Source: Bdellovibrionales bacterium GWA1_52_35 (GTDB lineage Bacteria > Bdellovibrionota > UBA1018). Taken from it: a DNA stretch of 64,000 nt. The DNA lies in the NCBI GenBank assembly GCA_001769805.1, contig MEPO01000032.1, forward strand, positions 1 through 64,000, written 5' to 3'. Both the position numbers and the translations under genes were made by a program. Each line of letters starts with the position of its first letter. Positions within the stretch are counted from its first letter, which is position 1. The notes under the pieces are model-generated. The model did not search any database, was not told where the DNA came from, and saw only the letters and a list, made by a program, of their open reading frames with translations. Below, piece after piece: positions 7,729 through 16,563 of the stretch.

Positions 7729-9282
7729 TCAGGGTGTGGTGAAATTGAGGTTGGAATGGGCGTCGTTTGCCCACGCATCCAGGAAGTGTTTTCCGGCAGC
7801 CGTTTTGGGACTGTACGGAAGTTCCATGTCCATTGCTGCTTTGGGAATGGCATTGCCGTGCGCATCTACCTTGAAGGCTTCGCGGGCAAAATCATCAATC
7901 GGTGCATCGGGGGGGTAGCGCACTGATTTGCTGAAATGAGGTTGCGACCGGAAGGGGTTGGTTGCGTCGCCGATCGGCTTCACGCGGACTGTGCTGCCAT
8001 CCGGATGGGCGTAAACCACCATGGTAATGGGTCGCCCATTCGGGCCCAGTACGGGCGCTTTGGTTTTAAAATCTCTGACAACGGTGTTGATCCGGTGAAA
8101 GCCACGATTCTTCAGAGTAACATCGATCTTTTTGGGTGAGAGATTCTCAATTTTGATTTGACGGATTGCCCTGCCATAAACTTCCCCGGAAGGAAGTTTT
8201 CTTTTGCCGAAGTCCTTGAGTGCTTGTTTCACTTCAGGATTCAGAGAGGATTTCCATAATTCCCGGGGGTGATGCTCCGCCCAGTCCCGGAAACGCGAAG
8301 CCCCAGTCACCGGGTCCCGGGTGACCGCAACAGGCACGGCCGTGATCATGGAGGAGATCTTGCGGTAAATTTCGGTGGATTTCAGGTACTGAATGAATTT
8401 TTTGATGATGAAAGCAATCGCGGTCCCGCCAGTCAGGACGGCAACCAGAGTCTGGGTTCCTATTTGGGAAACGAACCCGCAGATGATCCTGGCTTTCTGT
8501 TCAGGAGGCAATAAGAGGAAACCCTGATGAATCCGAGCGGCTTCATTTTGAAAATCGGTCATGAGCCGATAAATCGTTTGGACGCCGCCTTTGACTCCCT
8601 TCCAAAAAGCAGCAGGATTCTTGATGAGATCCGCTGCCATGATGATGCCGCCGAAAGCTCCGCGTCCAGCACCTCGCAGAGCCCCATCGAGGCACGGCCA
8701 GGCGAACTGGATGGTTTGAGCAAGACTGGAACGATTGGCACCTAGTAAAGCTTGTTCGAGTGACTGGGTGTTTGAGCGGTTCAGCACGGGTGCTGCCCTG
8801 CCGTCGCAATAGGGGCAATCCGCAGCGAATGCAGGAGTGATCAGCCAGTCAGTAATAGTCCGGCGGGTAGTTTCAACCAGATGAAAGCGTTTCAGCAAAG
8901 AGGCCAGCCGGGTGATCTCCAGTTGGGAGTAGCCTGAAAAGTAAAGGATATTAATCGCGCCATCGCGCCCCGGACGAAAGAGCGTGTAATCGCCCGAGGG
9001 GCTGTCGGACGCACTTCGGGGAATGTGAAATTGAAAACCGGCCGGGAGAGGTGCATTTGCCGGCCATTGCTTCACGTAAACGGATCTGCTGAGGTCATCG
9101 CTGGAAAATACCTGGTCAAGTTCAAGGAAGGGGAGATTGCCTGCTCGCGATCGATCGAGCTCGGTCATTCCATGAAATTCAAAGAAATGAGCCAGTTCCG
9201 TGAGATCCCAATGGACATCACCCGAGCAGCTTGCCTGTGCCGGAATGAGGCATAAGAACAGCAGAACCCCTAATCTGAGCAT
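7729..9282 (-). CDS. Exported protein with polymorphic-toxin-like C-terminus
   Basis: A 517-residue protein with a signal peptide (MLRLGVLLFLCLIPAQA-SC). Residues 20-150 are an unrecognised globular part. Around 155-200 there is a Cys-containing segment (DCPYCDG). Residues about 205-300 are Gly/Ala-rich and hydrophobic, with a possible membrane helix near 274-293. The last 130 residues (about 385-517) change style: charged, Asn/Asp/Pro/Gly-rich, with APVLGPNGRP, YAHPDGSTVRVKP and DAHGNAIP. Such short D-x-x-G-N/G strands are typical of C-terminal nuclease toxins of polymorphic systems. No immunity gene candidate is adjacent and no Rhs/PAAR module is present. A structural cell-envelope role remains possible. 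Confidence 0.55.
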   Translation of the reverse strand: MLRLGVLLFLCLIPAQASCSGDVHWDLTELAHFFEFHGMTELDRSRAGNLPFLELDQVFSSDDLSRSVYVKQWPANAPLPAGFQFHIPRSASDSPSGDYTLFRPGRDGAINILYFSGYSQLEITRLASLLKRFHLVETTRRTITDWLITPAFAADCPYCDGRAAPVLNRSNTQSLEQALLGANRSSLAQTIQFAWPCLDGALRGAGRGAFGGIIMAADLIKNPAAFWKGVKGGVQTIYRLMTDFQNEAARIHQGFLLLPPEQKARIICGFVSQIGTQTLVAVLTGGTAIAFIIKKFIQYLKSTEIYRKISSMITAVPVAVTRDPVTGASRFRDWAEHHPRELWKSSLNPEVKQALKDFGKRKLPSGEVYGRAIRQIKIENLSPKKIDVTLKNRGFHRINTVVRDFKTKAPVLGPNGRPITMVVYAHPDGSTVRVKPIGDATNPFRSQPHFSKSVRYPPDAPIDDFAREAFKVDAHGNAIPKAAMDMELPYSPKTAAGKHFLDAWANDAHSNLNFTTP

Positions 9283-9330
9283 ACCCTAATGATAGAGCAA
9301 AAAGCTCAAGCATGCCAGAGTCGATCAAGA

Positions 9331-9366
9331 TAAAAACTGCCCTACCATTTTAGTTGATGGTAGGGC
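9331..9366 (-). terminator. Rho-independent terminator of the small secreted protein gene
   Basis: A perfect 10-bp stem (9339-9348 with 9357-9366, GCCCTACCAT arms) with an 8-base loop is followed on the minus strand by AG and then TTTTTA (complement of 9331-9336). It lies between the stop at 9381 and the start at 9282 of the next minus-strand gene, so it separates the two transcripts. Confidence 0.85.
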
Positions 9367-9380
9367 GTTGTCGATGCGTA

Positions 9381-9797
9381 TTAGTTTGATTGCGAGCAGT
9401 CCAGCGGCTGACGGGCACCACTGCGCATTTCGATATAACTATCAGTTCGGTCTTTGGTATCGCCGAAATTGATGTAAAGCATATCGATTTCGCCGCTGTT
9501 CTCTGCACCGAGAGTGGCATACTCAAAGCCCTTCACCTTATCGTACTGACCTCGGAACAGAACGTTCTGGACAGGGTTCGGGCGTCCCCTCACGCTTCCC
9601 ATCTGAACGGCAAGTTTTCCGGAAGCCGCAAAAGCACCTGACTGTACAGGTTTAAGCTTCAGTTGACCGCGGATGCTAACTTGGTAGCCCATGTTTGGAC
9701 TCCGGCATTCCACGGACTTTGATTTTCCGGGCGCAGCTTGCGCGAGGACAGGCATGCTCATCAGAATCATTAATACTGCAGGGATTAAATTTTTCAT
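9381..9797 (-). CDS. Small secreted protein, unknown function
   Basis: 138 residues with a textbook signal peptide (MKNLIPAVLMILMSMPVLAQA-APG, cleavage near residue 21). The mature part of about 117 residues has one cysteine early (VECRSPNMGY) and one near the end (QPLDCSQSN), which could form a disulphide. Alternating hydrophobic/polar stretches suggest beta structure. A GGAG ribosome site stands just upstream of ATG 9797. A perfect palindrome lies 35-55 bases upstream of the start and a strong terminator downstream, so it is an independently controlled single gene. I do not recognise the family. Confidence 0.7.
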   Translation of the reverse strand: MKNLIPAVLMILMSMPVLAQAAPGKSKSVECRSPNMGYQVSIRGQLKLKPVQSGAFAASGKLAVQMGSVRGRPNPVQNVLFRGQYDKVKGFEYATLGAENSGEIDMLYINFGDTKDRTDSYIEMRSGARQPLDCSQSN

Positions 9798-9831
9798 TTG
9801 TTTTCTCCAGTGGCGAATGGGGTATCACGAG

Positions 9832-9852
9832 TTATGTTGCGGTGCAACATAA
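9832..9852. promoter_or_regulatory. 21-bp perfect palindrome, candidate operator
   Basis: TTATGTTGC-GGT-GCAACATAA has perfect 9-bp arms around three bases. On the minus strand a TATATT at 9853-9858 stands next to it, with TTGATT 19 bases further upstream, so the palindrome would cover the start-point region of the secreted-protein gene. No T tract follows, which argues against a terminator for tatD. The binding protein is unknown. Confidence 0.45.
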
Positions 9853-9879
9853 AATATAGGCTGAAATAGTTTAAAGAAA

Positions 9880-10659
9880 TCAAGCACTAAACAGGCTAAA
9901 AGCTCTACGCAGATTTTGGGCACTCTGGAGCAGGACCTCTTTCGGGGAAACTTTTTTGATCATTGCAACTTTCTTGGCCACCAAGAAGATATCAGCAGGC
10001 TCGCTGAGCTGGTCAGGGCTGTCGGATTCGATGACGAGCTGGTTTAGATTCAGGCTTGTGATCGCTTTTTCAATCTGCCGGTTTCCCTCCCGAAGAACTG
10101 CTGCTCCAATTGAAATCAGTAGCCCGAGATCAGTGTAACGGTGGGCAAGATCGGCTGAGCCTGAGAACGAATGAAGGATTCCAGACCATTCGGGGTGCAA
10201 CCGTTTCAAGAGTGCGAGTGCGGGCTCGTGAGCTTTGACGATGTGAAGAATCAACGGAAGCCGCGCACGGTGGGCCAACTCGAGTTGTTGCTCAAAAGCC
10301 TGGAGCTGCAAGGGATGGGTGCTTTCTGGAAATCGGGGCAGAAAATCGAGGCCGGTTTCTCCCAGGGCGATCGCGTCTGCAAGCGCTTGCTCAAGTAGCG
10401 TGAACGCTCCTTGAAACTCAGTTTCCGTATGGGTCGCCACCCACCAGGGGTGCAGGCCGAAGGAGCAATGAATCTTGCCAGGAAATTCAAAACGAAGCGC
10501 TTTTTGCCTGAACCAGTCTTGCGGATCAATGCCGCCCTGAATGAATTCCGTGATGCCCTGGTTTTGTGCACGCTCCAGGATTTCTTCCCGGATCTGATTG
10601 AGTTTTGGTTCTGCCAGGTGGCAATGGGCATCTATGAAGGAGGTCAGCGAATCGCTCAC
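9880..10659 (-). CDS. tatD: TatD-family metal-dependent hydrolase
   Basis: A 259-residue TIM-barrel enzyme; the family has 3'-5' exonuclease activity in DNA repair and turnover. Metal ligands are seen in DAHCHL (Asp10, His12, His14), in GETGLDF (Glu, about residue 97), in the His motifs LILHIVKAH and GILHSFSG, and in the terminal ESDSPDQL. Length is normal. Its ATG overlaps the stop of the upstream GDT1-type gene by four bases (10656-10659), so the two are translationally coupled. Cytoplasmic. Confidence 0.9.
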   Translation of the reverse strand: MSDSLTSFIDAHCHLAEPKLNQIREEILERAQNQGITEFIQGGIDPQDWFRQKALRFEFPGKIHCSFGLHPWWVATHTETEFQGAFTLLEQALADAIALGETGLDFLPRFPESTHPLQLQAFEQQLELAHRARLPLILHIVKAHEPALALLKRLHPEWSGILHSFSGSADLAHRYTDLGLLISIGAAVLREGNRQIEKAITSLNLNQLVIESDSPDQLSEPADIFLVAKKVAMIKKVSPKEVLLQSAQNLRRAFSLFSA

Positions 10660-11237
10660 CCGTCAGCAGCTCCCTGCATCGCCGTGTAGAGTGAAAAAAG
10701 TGAGAACGCGAAAAAACTCGCAGCAGCTGCGACTCGAATCCAGCGCATTTTGAATTTGCCGGCCATTTTTTCGCCCACCAGGACGGCCAAGGCATCCGTA
10801 CTGGTCATTCCGAGAGTGGTCCCGAGTGTCACGCAGATCGGATTGGGAAAGGCTGCGCCCAGGGCAATTGTCGAAAGCTGGGTTTTGTCGCCCAGCTCAC
10901 CGATGAAGAAAAAAATAACAGTGGTCCAATAGGCTCCGAGCCGGCCGGGCTTTTGCTCCGCTTTTTCTTCATCATCGTCCGCTTTAAGCGTCCAGAGACC
11001 GAAAAGAGCAAAGAGGATTGCCAGCGCAATCGCCAGAACATTCGGGGGCAGGGCCGTCGCCACGAGTGATCCAAAGCTCGACGCGAGACCGTTACTAAGC
11101 AGGCTGGCCGTGAAAATTCCCGCAATGATCGCCCAGGGCTTACGGAACCGGGCAGTCAGCAAGAGGGCCAAAAGCTGCGTTTTGTCCCCCATTTCGCTCA
11201 AAGCGACGAGCCCGAAAGAGCTGAAGAATGCTTCCAT
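10656..11237 (-). CDS. TMEM165/GDT1 family cation transporter (UPF0016)
   Basis: A 193-residue inner-membrane protein with six or seven predicted helices in two halves. Each half carries the family signature E-x-G-D-K-T: SEMGDKTQL near residues 14-22 and GELGDKTQL near 111-120. Members export Mn2+ or exchange Ca2+/Mn2+ for protons. An acidic loop between the halves (KADDDEEKAEQK) is typical. The start at 11237 is divergent from the RlmM-like gene, with about 70 bases between. No yybP-ykoY type riboswitch was recognised in that gap. Confidence 0.88.
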   Translation of the reverse strand: MEAFFSSFGLVALSEMGDKTQLLALLLTARFRKPWAIIAGIFTASLLSNGLASSFGSLVATALPPNVLAIALAILFALFGLWTLKADDDEEKAEQKPGRLGAYWTTVIFFFIGELGDKTQLSTIALGAAFPNPICVTLGTTLGMTSTDALAVLVGEKMAGKFKMRWIRVAAAASFFAFSLFSLYTAMQGAADG

Positions 11238-11310
11238 AGGGGCCGAAATCTACCATAGGGTCAGCAAGCGCGGTATTCTTTTTCCCGTTGAAATGTTAGA
11301 CCAAAGCTTC

Positions 11311-12537
11311 ATGAAGACCTCTCAATTTATTTTCGCCGTATGCCAGGTGGGGGCGGAACCCGCGCTGAAGCAGGAAGTGACCCGGGCGCATCCGGACCTG
11401 CGCTTTGCCTATTCACGTCCTGGTTTTGTGACCTTTCGTTCTGAGAAGGAAAAAGTGCTGGCTCCGGGGTTTCGGCTCAATTCGGTGCTGGCTCGAGCCT
11501 ATGGGATTTCCTTTGGACAAATAGGTGGCAAAACAGGTGCAAAAACAGAAGAGAAGGCTTTAACCGCTCAGCAGCGGGCAGAAAGTATTCTGGCCTGGGG
11601 CCGGGAGTTTGCTCAAGAAGCAAGCGGAACGACAGGTCGCAAAGCGGCTTTGAGGCTCCATGTCTGGGAACGTGATCGTTTTCCTTCCGGTGAAGAGCCG
11701 TTGAATTTTTCGTATGAGACCTGGAAGAATTCCACTTCCACGCTGATCCGCAGAATCGCCGAAGAACAGAAAGTCTTGTTTCCAACTCCCGTTTTTTCGC
11801 CCGAGGAGGCGCCTGCGGTCGGGGACTTTGTCTTGAATGTGATCGGGATTGAAGAAAATGAGTGGTGGCTCGGATTGCATATTCATTCGGAAGCTCATTC
11901 ACCTTTTGCCGGCGGTCGGCCAGGGTTGGTATTGCCTGCGGAAGCTCCCTCTCGCGCTTACCTGAAGCTGGAGGAAGTACTGCTCTGGTCCGGTGCTGAA
12001 CTCAAGCCGGGCGATGTTGCGCTCGAGGTGGGGAGCGCTCCGGGCGGAGCCTGTTACTCGCTTTTGAAACGAGGCCTGTCGGTCATCGGTGTGGATCCGG
12101 GGGCCATGGATCCTGTCGTGCGGGCCTACACTAAACCCATTATCCCGCTGGGGAGCTCCTCGAAAGTCCTGAGGGGTTTGCCCAAGAACTGGTTTCGTCA
12201 CTATCAAATCGGCATCGCCGATCTGATGATTGAGGATCTTCCGGTTCCAGTGGATTGGGTGCTTTTAGACATGAATGTTGTTCCGAATATCTCGCTCGCT
12301 GCCGTCGAGCGGGTCATTACGCATCCGCGAGTGCAAAAGCGCCTGCTCGGGGTGTTGCTCACCGTGAAAATGAATCGGTGGATTCTTGTGCAGGATATTC
12401 CGCAGATGATCGAAAGAGTGCGCGCGATGGGGCTCACTGATGTTCGCGCGGCGCAGCTTTCCAGCCATAAGCAGGAAATCGCGATTTATGGTTTCACAGA
12501 GCAGGGTAAAGCGCGGCGAAGGCACGGCAACTGCTAA
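11311..12537 (+). CDS. RlmM-like FtsJ-type rRNA methyltransferase
   Basis: About 408 residues from ATG 11311 (ATG 11293 is an alternative; longer frames would run into the divergent gene). The N-terminal half resembles the THUMP-type RNA-binding part of 23S rRNA 2'-O-methyltransferases (FAVCQVGAEPALKQEV opening). The catalytic part has the SAM site EVGSAPGGACYSLLKRG, an acid-ended strand VIGVDPGAMDP, WVLLDMNVVP as motif IV and the Lys-containing strand LLTVKMNRW, as expected for the K-D-K set of RrmJ/FtsJ-fold enzymes. E. coli RlmM is 366 residues, so this is slightly long. The lipoprotein hydrolase follows after 9 bases. Confidence 0.75.
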   Translation: MKTSQFIFAVCQVGAEPALKQEVTRAHPDLRFAYSRPGFVTFRSEKEKVLAPGFRLNSVLARAYGISFGQIGGKTGAKTEEKALTAQQRAESILAWGREFAQEASGTTGRKAALRLHVWERDRFPSGEEPLNFSYETWKNSTSTLIRRIAEEQKVLFPTPVFSPEEAPAVGDFVLNVIGIEENEWWLGLHIHSEAHSPFAGGRPGLVLPAEAPSRAYLKLEEVLLWSGAELKPGDVALEVGSAPGGACYSLLKRGLSVIGVDPGAMDPVVRAYTKPIIPLGSSSKVLRGLPKNWFRHYQIGIADLMIEDLPVPVDWVLLDMNVVPNISLAAVERVITHPRVQKRLLGVLLTVKMNRWILVQDIPQMIERVRAMGLTDVRAAQLSSHKQEIAIYGFTEQGKARRRHGNC

Positions 12538-12546
12538 ATACCGTTC

Positions 12547-13341
12547 GTGACCCGAGCTCTTCTCCTGCTCTGTTCTGTTTTGCTGATCCAGGCCTGTGGC
12601 AAAGCTGTCCCCGAAAAACCCATTGCCGATAAGCCGGCTTGTATCGCCAGTTCACTTCGTGCGGAGCAATTACGTTCGAATCTCGATGGCTTTGATGAGG
12701 AAGTCAGAGTGCCGCTTGCGGCAAACGACAAGACCACTCTGCGCATCAAGCACCCAAGCAGCACCTCCCGTTCGGAGAATGCAATCCTTTTTGTAACGGG
12801 AGTCGATGGGGGCTTCATCCAGCCGGCTGACCAGATTTACGGCCGAATTGCATTGCGAATGGCCGAGCGGGGGATTCCCTCCGCCTTCGTGCTTTACCGC
12901 ACGCCCGGTGAGTTGTTGCCATCGCTCGCTGATGCAGGTGCAGCGGTGAATTATCTGAAAAAGCAGGGGGCCAGGAAAATTTCAGTTCTGGGGATGTCCT
13001 TCGGAGGGGCTGTAGCGATCCAAACTGCGATACGAGTCCCTGAGGTTGCGCTGGTTGTCCTGTTTTCCCCGCAAGGTAAAGACACGGAGCCCGTTGGAGA
13101 AATGAAAAAACAGGGGCTCCTCATTCTTCATTCCGTCGATGACGAAAACGTGCCCTATGATTCCTCGGTCGATCTTCTTGCCCGGGCCCCGAGAGATATT
13201 TCCAAAAAACTGGTGACGCTCCAAGGTGCTCTGCATACCCTGGACGGCTATTCGAGAGAAGTTGATCCCGTGGTGAACTCCTGGCTCGATGCCTTTATGC
13301 CGGTTGTCGCGGCAGAGCCATCAGCTTCGAAGTGTTCGTGA
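12547..13341 (+). CDS. Lipoprotein alpha/beta hydrolase
   Basis: 264 residues from GTG 12547. The N-terminus is a lipoprotein signal (RALLLLCSVLLIQAC) with Cys17 as the lipidation site. The hydrolase core shows an oxyanion-type strand AILFVTGVDGG (79-89), nucleophile elbow GMSFGG with Ser151, an acid candidate in HSVDDENVP, and a late His in GALHTLDGY. It resembles the dienelactone hydrolase/prolyl peptidase superfamily and should act in the periplasm or on a membrane face. Nine bases separate it from the RlmM-like gene. Its last 21 bases overlap the convergent cusA gene. The substrate is unknown. Confidence 0.7.
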   Translation: MTRALLLLCSVLLIQACGKAVPEKPIADKPACIASSLRAEQLRSNLDGFDEEVRVPLAANDKTTLRIKHPSSTSRSENAILFVTGVDGGFIQPADQIYGRIALRMAERGIPSAFVLYRTPGELLPSLADAGAAVNYLKKQGARKISVLGMSFGGAVAIQTAIRVPEVALVVLFSPQGKDTEPVGEMKKQGLLILHSVDDENVPYDSSVDLLARAPRDISKKLVTLQGALHTLDGYSREVDPVVNSWLDAFMPVVAAEPSASKCS

Positions 13342-16300
13342 CTTCCAGATTGCAAAAATAGCCGGATAAACCAGGAGCTCCATCGCAAACGACGTGATAA
13401 TCCCTCCCAACATGGGCGCGGCAATCCGCTTCATCACATCGGCTCCCGCATTTGCGGTACTGCTCCACATGATCGGCAGCAGAGCCATGATGAGGCAGGC
13501 CACTGTCATCACCTTGGGGCGCACTCGTTTGACGGCACCTTCATGGATCGCATGCTTCAGATCCGCAAAATTCTGCAGCTTGCCGGCCTCTTTTGCCTTG
13601 GAGTAGGCGATGTCGAGATAAAGCAGCATGAAGATCCCGGTTTCGGCATCCACCCCGAGCAAAGCAATCAGTCCGACCCAGACGGCGATGCTCATGTTGT
13701 AATTGAGGAGATACAGCAACCAGATTGCGCCGATCGCGGAAAAGGGAACTGCCAGAAGAATGATTCCGGTCTTGGTCCAGTTCCGGGTATTCGCGTAGAG
13801 GAGCAGAATGACAAGCAATAAAGTGAGAGGAACAATCCCCTTGAGGCGCTCTGCGACCCGGGCCATGTGTTCATACTGGCCACTCCAGGTCAGAGCGTAA
13901 CCAGCCCGGGGCTCGAATTCCTTGGCAACCGCCTCTTTGGCGTCTTTGACGTAAGATCCGAGATCCCGTCCGGCGACATCAATGTAAACGTAGCCGGTGA
14001 GGAGTCCGTTTTCGTCACGAATCATCGAAGGACCTTCGCGCATTTCAAGTTCCGCCACCTGACCCAGGGGAATTTGCGCCCCTGAGGGGGTCGAGAGCAA
14101 GACGTGTCGGAGGTCATCCAGGTTGCTGCGGAAGTCCCGGGCATAACGGAGTTGGATCGTGTAACGTTCCCGGCCCTCGATTGTTTTGCCGATGGGTTCA
14201 CCGCCGACGGCCATCATCAGGCTTTCCTGGGCCTCATTCATTCCTATTCCATAACGGGCCAGCTTCTCCCGATTGAAATTGAAATCCAGGAAGTAGCCGC
14301 CGGTGACTCGCTCGGAGAATACGGAGCGGGTCCCCGGAACTTTCGAAAGAATGCCTTCCAGTTCAATTCCAAGATTCTGGATTTCGTTCAGATCTTTTCC
14401 GGAGACTTTGATTCCTACCGGTGTTCGGATGCCGGTCGTCAGCATGTCAATGCGATTGCGAATCGGCATGGTCCAGGCATTCGTCTGACCCGGGAATTTC
14501 ATCTTGGAATCCATTTCAGAGATCAGCTCTTCCCAGGACATGAACCTCGGCGTGAAGATCGTGAAAGGACTTTGCAAAATTCGGGGAAGGAAGGAGTACC
14601 AGCGGTCCTTCTCTCTCCATTCTCTCTGGGGCTTGAGCACGACGGTAGTTTCCATCATCGAAAACGGTGCAGGGTCGGTGGAAGTGTCGGCGCGCCCCGC
14701 CTTTCCGAGGACCCGGTCGACTTCAGGAAAAGATTTCAGGATTGCATCCTGCTTCTGGAGCAGGTCCTGTGCTGCGGTGACCGAAATACCCGGCATGGTA
14801 GTCGGCATGTACAAAATAGTGCCCTCATTCAAGGGGGGCATGAATTCCGAGCCCAACCCGAAGTACGCGGGGATGGTCAGGACGAGGGCTCCGGCTGCAA
14901 TGACAAGCACTTTCTTGCGGTGATCCACAACCCAGTCCACCATCGGTCCATAGATCTTGAAAAGAAAGCGACTGATCGGGTGTTCCTCTTCTCTGTACAT
15001 TTTGCCGACGAGTGCGGTGTTCACAACCGAAGTCAGCCACCGGCTCCGGAATTTGAACGGCTGGACACGGGTCAGATAGACCCGGATCGCCGGATCCAGC
15101 GTGATGGCCAGAATTGCCGCGACAATCATGGAAAGATTCTTGGTGAACGCCAGGGGTTTGAAGAGTTTTCCCTCCTGCGCTTCCAAAGCGAAGATCGGGA
15201 TGAACGAGACCGCAATGACCAGCAGCGAATAAAAGCTCGCGGGCCCGACTTCCTTGATGGCCGTGATCACGACTTCAGCGGGATCTCCTTTGCGTCCTTC
15301 CCGGTCCCATTCTTCGAGATGCTTGTGCGCATTCTCGACCACCACAATGGCGGCATCCACCATGGCACCGATGGCGATCGCAATTCCTCCGAGGCTCATG
15401 ATATTGGAGCTGACCCCCAGCGCGCGCATGAAAATGAAACTGATGAGAATAGAAAGCGGCAGGGTGATGATTGGAATCAGGGCACTGGGAAGATGGAGCA
15501 GGAAAACAAGAATCACGACGCTCACGATGAGCATTTCAAGCTGGAGTTCGTGGGTCAGGGTCGCAATCGCCCGGTGAATCAGATCCGAGCGGTCATAGGT
15601 GGTCACCACTTCCACTCCGGGAGGAAGTGTGGGTTTGAGCTCATTCATCTTCCGGCGCACGGCTTCAATCACGGAACTCGCGTTCTCGCCGTAGCGCATG
15701 ACGATGATGCCGCTGACGACATCTCCCTCGCCATCCAAATCCGCAATACCCCGGCGCATCTCAGGACCGATCGAGATCTGAGCGACATTCTTCAGATAAA
15801 CGGGAATGCCGTTTTCGTACGCAAGAACGATCTCGCCCAGGTCACGCGTGTTCTTGATATAACCCCGCCCGCGGATCATGTACTCGGCTCCGGAGACTTC
15901 CAGTACCCGGGCGCCGGTTTCCGTATTTCCGTTTTTGATCGCTTCGGCGACTTTCAGGAGAGGGATTTTATAGGATAAAAGTGCGTTCGGATTGATTTGG
16001 ACCTGATACTGTTTCTGAAACCCACCCAAGGCTGCAACTTCCGCAACGCCGGGAACCGTCTGTAGATGGAAGCGCAGATACCAGTCCTGCAGAGAACGAA
16101 GTTCAGCGAGTGAGTGCTTTCCGGTGCGGTCAACCAGCGCGTATTGGTAGACCCAGCCGACACCCGTGGCATCCGGACCGAGTTCGGTGGTGACCCCTTG
16201 AGGCAGCTGCGGAGTGATCTTGGAGAGGTACTCCAGAGTCCGGGAACGCGCCCAATAGGGATCAGTACCGTCTTCAAAGATGACGTAAACATATGAAAAG

Positions 16301-16563
16301 CCAAAATCAGAAAAGCCGCGGATGTCTTTGACTTTCGGGGCGCCCAGCAAACTGCTGATGATGGGATAGGTGACCTGGTCCTCGATGATGTCGGGGCTGC
16401 GGTCCCAGCGTGAATAGATGATCACCTGGGTGTCGGACATGTCGGGAATTGCATCGACTGGAATGGACTGCAGCGAGTTCCAGCCAACGATCGCCGCGAC
16501 TAGCGTCAGTGCGATGACCAGAAAGCGGTTGCGTGCGGAAAACTCAATTATCCTCTCAATCAT
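13321..16563 (-). CDS. cusA: CusA/CzcA-type heavy-metal RND efflux pump
   Basis: The 1080-residue inner-membrane pump of a tripartite metal efflux system, driven by protons. The N-terminus MIERIIEFSARNRFLV and DTQVIIYSRWDRSPDIIEDQ are standard for the family. Proton-relay residues known from E. coli CusA are recognisable: Asp in GAMVDAAIVVVENAH, Glu in GVDAETGIFM, Lys in RVRPKVMT. The conserved SMMETTVVLKP is CusA-like. Twelve transmembrane helices are expected. Gene order is cusC-cusB-cusA with 4-base overlaps. The copper/silver assignment rests on the CusB metal-binding domain; cobalt/zinc is not excluded. No cusF or cusRS is adjacent. Confidence 0.88.
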   Translation of the reverse strand: MIERIIEFSARNRFLVIALTLVAAIVGWNSLQSIPVDAIPDMSDTQVIIYSRWDRSPDIIEDQVTYPIISSLLGAPKVKDIRGFSDFGFSYVYVIFEDGTDPYWARSRTLEYLSKITPQLPQGVTTELGPDATGVGWVYQYALVDRTGKHSLAELRSLQDWYLRFHLQTVPGVAEVAALGGFQKQYQVQINPNALLSYKIPLLKVAEAIKNGNTETGARVLEVSGAEYMIRGRGYIKNTRDLGEIVLAYENGIPVYLKNVAQISIGPEMRRGIADLDGEGDVVSGIIVMRYGENASSVIEAVRRKMNELKPTLPPGVEVVTTYDRSDLIHRAIATLTHELQLEMLIVSVVILVFLLHLPSALIPIITLPLSILISFIFMRALGVSSNIMSLGGIAIAIGAMVDAAIVVVENAHKHLEEWDREGRKGDPAEVVITAIKEVGPASFYSLLVIAVSFIPIFALEAQEGKLFKPLAFTKNLSMIVAAILAITLDPAIRVYLTRVQPFKFRSRWLTSVVNTALVGKMYREEEHPISRFLFKIYGPMVDWVVDHRKKVLVIAAGALVLTIPAYFGLGSEFMPPLNEGTILYMPTTMPGISVTAAQDLLQKQDAILKSFPEVDRVLGKAGRADTSTDPAPFSMMETTVVLKPQREWREKDRWYSFLPRILQSPFTIFTPRFMSWEELISEMDSKMKFPGQTNAWTMPIRNRIDMLTTGIRTPVGIKVSGKDLNEIQNLGIELEGILSKVPGTRSVFSERVTGGYFLDFNFNREKLARYGIGMNEAQESLMMAVGGEPIGKTIEGRERYTIQLRYARDFRSNLDDLRHVLLSTPSGAQIPLGQVAELEMREGPSMIRDENGLLTGYVYIDVAGRDLGSYVKDAKEAVAKEFEPRAGYALTWSGQYEHMARVAERLKGIVPLTLLLVILLLYANTRNWTKTGIILLAVPFSAIGAIWLLYLLNYNMSIAVWVGLIALLGVDAETGIFMLLYLDIAYSKAKEAGKLQNFADLKHAIHEGAVKRVRPKVMTVACLIMALLPIMWSSTANAGADVMKRIAAPMLGGIITSFAMELLVYPAIFAIWKSRTLRS

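Noticed and set aside
7682-7774. Upstream N-terminal extension of the XRE/V4R regulator
   Set aside because: It would overlap the end of the exported protein gene and adds residues not matching the HTH family start.
14104-15978. 624-codon open frame on the plus strand
   Set aside because: It lies wholly antisense to cusA, whose conserved motifs run through the whole region. The frame reflects GC-rich codon bias and its translation has no recognisable motifs.
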